Shown: one piece after another, positions 6,523 to 10,532 of the stretch
How positions within the stretch are numbered: the first letter of the stretch is position 1
How the letters are laid out: each line of letters starts with the position of its first letter
Origin: Baffinella frigidus
Taxonomy: Eukaryota > Cryptophyceae > Cryptomonadales > Baffinellaceae
NCBI GenBank assembly: GCA_026770585.1
Contig: MU646334.1
Span: 262,604 to 273,135 of the forward strand
DNA: 10,532 nucleotides
Direction: 5' to 3'
Made by a program: the position numbers and the translations under genes
Notes under the pieces: generated by a model
What the model was told of the DNA's origin: nothing
The model's input: only the letters and a program-made list of their open reading frames with translations
Database searches by the model: none

Positions 6523-6554
6523 GAGCGAGAGAGAGAGAGCGAGAGCGAGAGAGA
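6523..6554. repeat. GA microsatellite
   Basis: An interrupted purine run of GA and GAGC units (GAGCGAGAGAGAGAGAGCGA and continuing). It lies about 345 bp upstream of the flavoprotein start codon, inside block B. Confidence 0.85.
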
Positions 6555-6680
6555 TCCTTAGCGTTGATTTCGTGTTTATTAGACAGGAAATCAACGACTC
6601 TGCGAAGGTCCCCGCGCCACTTAATCTTCAAATCTTGAAGGAGAGACCGTTACATCATCTTTATTCGAGTAACGGCAGTC

Positions 6681-6694
6681 ACGTTACGTCACGT
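6681..6694. promoter_or_regulatory. Cluster of three ACGT cores (candidate bZIP site)
   Basis: ACGTTACGTCACGT holds three ACGT cores at 5-bp spacing, including TTACGTCA, a variant CRE. It lies about 205-217 bp upstream of the flavoprotein ATG. The matching position in block A is a perfect TGACGTCA, so the core has been kept while the surroundings diverged. ACGT-core sites are known targets of bZIP factors with N-x7-R basic regions such as the one encoded at 1393-2463. Direct regulation is inference. Confidence 0.4.
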
Positions 6695-6897
6695 CCCCAT
6701 CGCGTGCTCATCGATCGATTGAAACAGTGCAATTCAGGACGAGACCGCTTCTGTCAACTCTTTTAGTTTGTACCATAACCCGTCTTAAAATGGGGTCGTA
6801 AAATAGCACCAGGTAAAAGTCTGTTCCAAGCACAGAGGAGGCCGCTCTTGCTTGCGATCTGCTTGTCCCCTTCAACGTCGTCTGGATTTTGGACACA

Positions 6898-9869
6898 ATG
6901 CGTGTGATGTTGGCCTCGTGGGCCCTGGCCGCCGCGCTGGCGCTCCATGGCGCCGATGCCTTCTCCCCCAGCGGAGTGCAACTTCCGGCCTCGAGGCTGA
7001 CTTCATCGAGCATGCCGCTCGCGGCGCGCCCGGCGGCGTTCTGGGCTCCTGCGGCGAAGCGTGCGGGGGCGACGCAGCTCCACATGGCGGCCACTGTGCC
7101 CAAGATCATCCAGGGCGGGATGGGTGTGCAGGTGAGAAGCCAGGCTGGTTCGAAATTGTCTGCATCCGTTGGCTGGGCTGGGAGGTTGCAGGAGGCGCAT
7201 GGCACATTTTTTTGTGCACAGGCCGTTTCAGCGCTTTCCCGTGGATTCGTATAGCGGGAACATGAGAATGATGTACAGGGTTGGACGTCTGACTGCTGGG
7301 ATTTGGCAGGTTTCGTCATGGAAGCTTGCTCGGGAAGTGGGAAGGAAGGGGGAGCTGGGCGTGATCTCCGGGACGGCGATGGATGTTGTGCTGCTGCGGT
7401 GGCTGCAGGAGGGCGACCCCGGAGGACTGTACCGGAAGGCGCTGGCAACGTTCCCGGACCAGGGCATGGCGCAGCGCTGCATCGCCAAGTATTTCGTCGA
7501 GGGCGGCAAGGATAAGGCGAAGCCCTACAAGCCGCTGCAGATGTGGGTTATGGAGCCGAGCCAGGAGCTGAACGAGATCTCGGTCATGGGCAACTACTGC
7601 GAGGTGTTGCCGTGCTCTGCCATTTCCTCTCCCCTTTCTCTGGTCGGGAGGCTCCTGATCCGCTGGACCGATGAAAGTACCTCACTCCGAAGGGCGGATC
7701 CTTTCATGTGGTTCGGAGGGGGTGGGGTGGGATTTTGTTGTTCTCTCGGGAAGAGCTCTGCTGCCATCAGAGGGCAGCGTTCTTGTGGCGAGGGGTGGAG
7801 GACTGATTTGATGTTTACGTCCCGTGCTTCGTCCTTTTGACCGCTGGGGAGGAAATCCTACCCCGGGGATTTCCTCCCCTGGGTTGGCAAAGCACGTAAC
7901 GGGGTATTGTGAATCGTGTTGTGCTGGCGGAATGGCTGACACCCGGCTAGATCCCGCACGTGATTCTGCACTCCAAAGCGCTGCTGCCGGAGTGGGTGCG
8001 GAAGTGCCGGGCGGATGCGTGGAAGCTTGCCTCACTCGCAAGCTTCCACCACGTGATTATTTAATGTTCCAGGATGCTCTCTCTGCACGGAATTCCCCTC
8101 GAGCCCTCACCTCGCACCCTGCACCGAGCCTGCGCTCCCCGCTGTCGTGCCCTGTGGTCGATTCACGCGGTCGTGCTTGTGGTCAAACATCCTTCTTCAC
8201 TTCTTCTTTAGTACTCTCGATACATGTCCTGAGTAGGCCCCCCCTTTCTCACGTTTCTCAGGTGTGGCTCGCCAAGCACAACGACGACGGAACCCCCATC
8301 GAGTCTGTGATCGGCATCAACTGCCTCACCAAGATCCAGTGCGACCCCTCCCTATTCCTAGCTCCGAACCCCCCCTTTTCCTAGCTCTGCCTCGCTCGGG
8401 TTGACCGTCAAGACGATTCTCAAGTTGACATGCTGGGTTTGCGGTACCAATCCGTCAACTTTGCAACGAAAACGAGCCCGGGCTCACCACATCGGTGAAC
8501 CCGAATCATACGGAGGCAGAGCTAGCATTCTCCGATGCACTCCATCTCCTCACAGTTACGTGACGCAGCCTACTCTCCCGAATCCCCCCAATCTCATCAC
8601 GCACACATCCTAGCGCCACTCTCCCACTCCCCTTTCCCACAGACTCCTTTTCTCACCCCAGCCGCACATCGCACAACCAGCCGTTGCCTTGTACACACGT
8701 GGTATGTAATGCATCTCACGTCAGTCTTCCCCATCACACAAAGCTTCAGCGGATAGGTTTTTGATGCTAAATGTGTTGAAAGCCTCAGCTGATAGGTGAT
8801 AATGCCTAAATATTTTGGCCTACGCCGCGTAGTAACGACCAGCTCCCGCTGAGCTTGGCGACAGCAGGGGTTTGGCAAAACGGCAATCCTCTCTAATGTA
8901 CATCACAATGCCCGTGCGAAGGAAGCTTAACATGGGACTTGGCAGGCATCCCGTGATGTCCTCCCTCTACGGCGGATTGCTCGCCGATTTTGATGGATGG
9001 CTTTTGATAAGACCCTAAACCCTCAACCCTACACCCCACCAGGCTCCCGGTGATGTCCTCGCTCTACGGCGCGATGCTCGCCGACGGCGACTACGTCCTC
9101 ATGGGCGCCGGCATCCCCATGGTGCCTCCTCCGCCCCTTTGGAAAAGTTTGGAAAAGGAAAGAGGTGGTCACGAGGTTCTTGTGTCTCGATTAACCGACG
9201 GATAGCGTCCTCATGGGTGCCGACATCCACATGGTGCGCTGCTTCCTTGCACTGGCCTTGCATCGTTGCACCAAACCGGTCAGGCTTTGTGCCATCTGGG
9301 GAATGCTACACCCCGGAGTCGCGGGGAGTCGTGGGATTGCTACGGTGGTGTGCTGCGTGCGTCTGGGGATGCGGTAAAGCCACTCCGGTCATCCTACACA
9401 GGACTGCATCCCCAGAGTGCGCTGCACCGCCTCGGGAGGAGGGGGCCGAAGGGTGGGCAGTGACTGCAGGCGCGGTTACGACCACGTGCATAGCCATGGC
9501 GTGTGCTCTTGGATGGTGGAGAGAGCGCACGCAGGGGAGCTCCTCGCGCTCTCGGAGCTGACGAGCTTGAGCGTGGCTATGTCTGCGTGGCTTTCGTGGC
9601 TTTCCTGACCTCTTGCCCCCTGCCGCAATTTTTTTGAGGAAGTGACGGGAATCTCGATGTGCCGACACGCGTGCGTGGCTCTTGCGTGTCTCTGCTGAGG
9701 ACCCCCCCACCGGCGCGTTTCCAGGAGGAGCCCGGGGTACTCGATGTGCCGAAAAGCGTGTGCGTGACTTTCCTGACCTCTCCCCCTCTTTTTGCAGGAG
9801 GTGCCCGGGATCCTGGACAGGCTGTCACGCAACGAGGATGTCAAGATGGCCATCGACGTCGACGACGCC
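6898..9869 (+). CDS. Nitronate monooxygenase-family flavoprotein, probably plastid-targeted (5' exons; 3' part not in window)
   Basis: Spliced exons: 6898-7131, 7310-7603, 8262-8338, 9043-9121 and 9798-about 9869; together about 252 residues. Residues 1-21 are a signal peptide ending GADA with Phe22 next, the import signal of red complex plastids, followed by a Ser/Ala/Arg-rich transit region to about 64. The mature part opens KIIQGGMGV, then has SGTAMDVV, LQEGDPGG, EVWLAKHNDDG, VIGINCLTKIQLP, SLYGAMLADGDYVLMGAGIP and EVPGILDRLS. These match the bacterial 2-nitropropane dioxygenase / nitronate monooxygenase family, FMN-dependent TIM barrels that oxidise alkyl nitronates. Bacterial members are roughly twice this long; the C-terminal half, including the expected active-site His region, is absent. 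Junctions were set by GT-AG ends, frame and family alignment. The last donor (GTCACG at 9870) is weak; without it the frame stops at 9993-9995. Bacterial origin by transfer is plausible. The gene could be truncated. Confidence 0.82.
7132..7309 (+). other. Intron 1 (phase 0)
   Basis: The donor is GTGAGA after GTGCAG and the acceptor is TTTGGCAG before GTTTCG. A CTGAC branch-point-like motif lies about 20 bp before the acceptor. Removing it joins GGMGVQ to VSSWKLA, as expected for the family. GCAGGT occurs at both boundaries. Confidence 0.8.
7846..7879. other. 13-bp perfect hairpin in intron 2
   Basis: GGGGAGGAAATCC at 7846-7858 pairs with GGATTTCCTCCCC at 7867-7879 around an 8-base loop that is itself partly palindromic (TACCCCGG). 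No matching element is seen elsewhere in the window. Confidence 0.7.
8019..8049. other. 12-bp perfect hairpin in intron 2
   Basis: GTGGAAGCTTGC at 8019-8030 pairs with GCAAGCTTCCAC at 8038-8049 around CTCACTC. The stem shares TGGAAGCTTGC with exon 2 (7319-7329, encoding Trp-Lys-Leu-Ala), which may be chance. CACGTGATT occurs on both sides of it (about 7957 and 8051). Confidence 0.65.
8417..8463. repeat. 47-bp repeat with inverted ends, copy 2 (partner 1233-1279)
   Basis: The same length and ends as the copy at 1233-1279: TTCTCAAGTTGACA on the left and GTCAACTTTG on the right, with a diverged middle. The inverted AAGTTGAC/GTCAACTT pair is intact in both copies. Confidence 0.6.
8741..8818. repeat. 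39-bp imperfect tandem duplication
   Basis: Two units, starting AAGCTTCAGCGGATAGGT at 8741 and AAGCCTCAGCTGATAGGT at 8780, continue with TGATGCTAAATG and TAATGCCTAAAT respectively. They lie in intron 3 and have no coding role that I can see. Confidence 0.65.
8946..8990 (+). pseudogene. Decayed copy of the 5' half of exon 4
   Basis: The sequence after a GGCAG acceptor-like site at 8941-8945 encodes HPVMSSLYGGLLAD, matching exon 4 (LPVMSSLYGAMLAD at 9043 on). The shared landmark GTGATGTCCTC lies 97 bp upstream of its counterpart in exon 4. The copy then diverges and, if spliced in, would reach a TAA formed inside the telomere-like tract (about 9016). It could be a decoy acceptor. Confidence 0.75.
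9011..9036. repeat. Short telomere-like tract
   Basis: ACCCTAAACCCTCAACCCTA followed by CACCCC: three to four degenerate heptamers, C-rich on +. It separates the decayed exon-4 copy from intact exon 4, and its pyrimidines lead directly into the exon 4 acceptor CCACCAG. Confidence 0.8.
9122..9797 (+). other. Intron 4 (phase 0), containing copies of exon 4 and exon 5 edges
   Basis: The donor is GTGCCT after CCCATG and the acceptor is CTTTTTGCAG before GAGGTGCCC; splicing joins GAGIPM to EVPGILDRL. The intron holds a copy of the exon 4 3' end (9193-9238), a CTGGGGATGC/GCATCCCCAG inverted pair (9363-9372 and 9406-9415), and a threefold repeat of the acceptor/exon 5 start region. GGTGCC occurs at both ends of the intron. 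Confidence 0.75.
9193..9238 (+). pseudogene. Decayed copy of the 3' half of exon 4 with its donor site
   Basis: CCGACGG, then GCGTCCTCATGGGTGCCGAC and ATCCACATGGTGC match the end of exon 4 and its donor (CCGACGG, ACGTCCTCATGGGCGCCGGC, ATCCCCATGGTGC at about 9083-9125). Together with 8946-8990 this means exon 4 is flanked by partial copies of itself: its first half upstream and its second half downstream. Confidence 0.75.
9587..9830. repeat. Tandem triplication of the intron 4 end and exon 5 start (about 84-87-bp units)
   Basis: Three successive units carry a GTGCGTGG-like start, a CTTTCCTGACCTCT-like pyrimidine stretch, an acceptor-like site and an exon-5-like start: GAGGAAGTGACGGGAATCTC (from 9637), GAGGAGCCCGGGGTACTC (from 9724) and the real GAGGTGCCCGGGATCCTG (9798). 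Units 1 and 2 continue ATGTGCCGA-AGCG-like. The middle unit has a plausible acceptor (TTTCCAG) but shifts the frame downstream. Only the third keeps the family sequence. Confidence 0.7.
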
Positions 9870-9895
9870 GTCACGGCACGCCCCCTAACCCTCAC
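9829..9895. repeat. Exon 5 segment repeated 200 bp downstream, copy 1
   Basis: This is the functional exon 5 portion GCAACGAGGATGTCAAGATG through CACGGCACGCCCC and CTAACCCT. It is nearly identical to 10029-10095, with about two differences. The shared sequence ends at the telomere-like tract in both copies, so even the working exon is bordered on its 3' side by CTAACCCTCACC. Confidence 0.85.
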
Positions 9896-9897
9896 CA

Positions 9898-10004
9898 CTC
9901 AGAAGGCCACCCGGAACCACAGTCCCGGATATCCGGGGTATCGTGATCTTACCGGTACAAACATAAGAAGAGGGTCCAATTCCGGTCCTCTGTAGCCTTC
10001 TGAG
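9898..10004. repeat. 107-bp foldback sequence after exon 5
   Basis: CTCAGAAGG at 9898-9906 and CCTTCTGAG at 9996-10004 are perfect inverted ends. The interior contains ATAAGAAGAGGGTCCAATTC followed by CGGTCCTCTG, related to the TAAGAAAAC and CCAACTCCGGTC sequence at 2990-3017. It is probably another non-autonomous element, inserted between the two copies of the exon 5 segment. Confidence 0.6.
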
Positions 10005-10028
10005 TTGACCCTGAACCCTTCACCCTGA

Positions 10029-10082
10029 GCAACGAGGATGTCAAGATGGCCATCGACGTTGACGACGCCGTCACGGCACGCC
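10029..10082 (+). pseudogene. Copy of the exon 5 3' part embedded in telomere-like repeat
   Basis: The segment encodes NEDVKMAIDVDDAVTAR, the same as exon 5, with one silent change (GTC to GTT). It has no acceptor: on its left is GACCCTGAACCCTTCACCCT (about 10007-10026) and on its right the large telomere-like array. A fragment this well conserved is a recent copy. Confidence 0.85.
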
Positions 10083-10318
10083 CCTTAACCCTACACCCTA
10101 AACCTAAGCACACCCCTTAACCCTACCCTCCGAATACACCCCTTAATCCTTAACCCTAAACCCTGAACGCCTAAACCCTAAACCGTGAAACCCTACCCTC
10201 CGAATACACCCCTTAATCCTTAACCCAAAACCCTGAACGCCTAAACCCTAAATCGTGAAACCCTACACTCCAAACCCTAAAACGCTGAACCCTATGAACC
10301 CTACACCCTAAACCCAGC
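10083..10318. repeat. Telomere-like array with a 70-bp higher-order repeat
   Basis: About 236 bp of degenerate CCCTAAA-type units, C-rich on +. Within it 10121-10190 and 10191-10260 are two copies of a 70-bp unit that differ at only two positions, and a third copy starts at 10261 and decays. Seventy bp equals ten heptamers, so the heptamer array was itself amplified as a larger block. Confidence 0.85.
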
Positions 10319-10532
10319 ACTTTTCTGGGTGCACGCGGCGACGTTGCTGAGGTCCTTTGAGTTGTGATTTCGCCCAACATAGCCGAACACCACGCCTTTC
10401 CGCAGAAAAAATCTGCAGAAAAGGCATCGTTTTTCTTACCATGGGCTGACACGCCCCAATGCACCCCACCACCACTGGCACGTGAAGGAGCGTCGCTCTG
10501 CACCGCCGCACTAGCCTAGCCCACGCATCGTC
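10319..10532. other. Right end: partial repeat R and no gene
   Basis: About 10346-10440 matches repeat R on + (GAGGTCCTTTGAG, CCCAACATAGCCGAACACC, TCTGCAGAAAAGGCAT, TTTTTCTTA), with several changes. Its TTTCTTA end agrees with the junction seen at 5222. The remaining bases show no exon that would continue the flavoprotein gene. Confidence 0.6.

Larger units (their letters stand above)
6363..6820. repeat. Duplicated block B, upstream of the flavoprotein gene
   Basis: This is the diverged partner of block A (3486-4085), with the same landmarks in the same order but without inserted copies of repeat R. It includes a GA-rich microsatellite (6523-6554) where block A has a shorter purine run, and the ACGT cluster at 6681-6694. 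Because it runs to within about 80 bp of the start codon it probably includes promoter and 5' UTR sequence. Confidence 0.7.
7604..8261 (+). other. Intron 2 (phase 0), with two strong hairpins
   Basis: The donor is GTGTTG and the acceptor TTTCTCAG; splicing joins GNYCE to VWLAKH. AGGTGT is present at both ends. The intron holds two near-perfect hairpins (7846-7879 and 8019-8049). It also holds a 37-codon open stretch (7951-8061) that starts right after a CTAG acceptor-like site and ends at TAA. I do not recognise the product; it could be a decayed or stop-introducing cassette exon. Confidence 0.75.
8339..9042 (+). other. Intron 3 (phase 2), containing a decayed exon copy and telomere-like tract
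   Basis: The donor is GTGCGA within the ATC-CAG codons and the acceptor is CCCCACCAG. Splicing restores KIQLPVMSSLYG, matching bacterial KIQLP-type sequence. The intron carries the second copy of the 47-bp repeat (8417-8463), a 39-bp tandem duplication (8741-8818), a partial copy of exon 4 (8946-8990) and a short telomere-like tract (9011-9036) that forms the pyrimidine-rich run before the real acceptor. Confidence 0.75.

Noticed and set aside
6708-7448. Minus-strand open frame of 246 codons
   Set aside because: It runs antisense across exon 1, intron 1 and part of exon 2 of a gene with clear family similarity on the plus strand.
7169-7840. Unspliced plus-strand open frame of 223 codons as a complete gene
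   Set aside because: Only its central part (exon 2) matches the family; both ends are intron sequence, and the neighbouring family segments lie in other frames joined by GT-AG boundaries.

Overview
This is a nuclear genome window from a eukaryote, most probably an alga with a red-derived complex plastid (stramenopile, haptophyte or cryptophyte). The main evidence is the right-hand gene. It is split by GT-AG introns, and its predicted protein begins with a signal peptide ending ADA|FSPS, the phenylalanine motif typical of import into such plastids, followed by a Ser/Ala/Arg-rich transit-like stretch. I cannot name the species. The telomere-like blocks are built from CCCTAAA-type units, so a TTTAGGG-type telomere is likely.

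Layout. Positions 1-105 are the tail of a truncated copy of the bZIP gene found further right, running straight into a degenerate telomere-like array (106-474). Positions 475-1392 hold no recognisable gene. Positions 1393-2463 are an intact single-exon gene for an unusual protein: an N-terminal ubiquitin-fold domain ending in RLRGG, a long low-complexity linker, and a C-terminal bZIP DNA-binding domain. Positions 2781-6360 are a dense field of non-autonomous foldback elements, several nested, plus tandem repeats and two diverged copies (A and B) of a roughly 450-600 bp block. I see no transposase there. Copy B lies immediately upstream of the second gene.

The second gene (exons at 6898-7131, 7310-7603, 8262-8338, 9043-9121 and 9798-about 9869) encodes the N-terminal half of a nitronate monooxygenase / 2-nitropropane dioxygenase family flavoprotein, probably plastid-targeted. 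The C-terminal half is not in the window. Introns 3 and 4 and the region after exon 5 contain partial, decayed copies of exons 4 and 5. Several of these gene fragments end abruptly in telomere-like repeat, always with the C-rich strand on +. The largest such array (10083-10318) contains a 70-bp higher-order repeat made of ten degenerate heptamers.

The two genes do not form an operon or an evident pathway. One tentative link is a cluster of ACGT cores about 210 bp upstream of the flavoprotein gene, the kind of site a bZIP factor binds. The most interesting items are the ubiquitin-fold/bZIP fusion with a retained LRGG processing site, and the repeated association of truncated gene or exon copies with telomere-like sequence.
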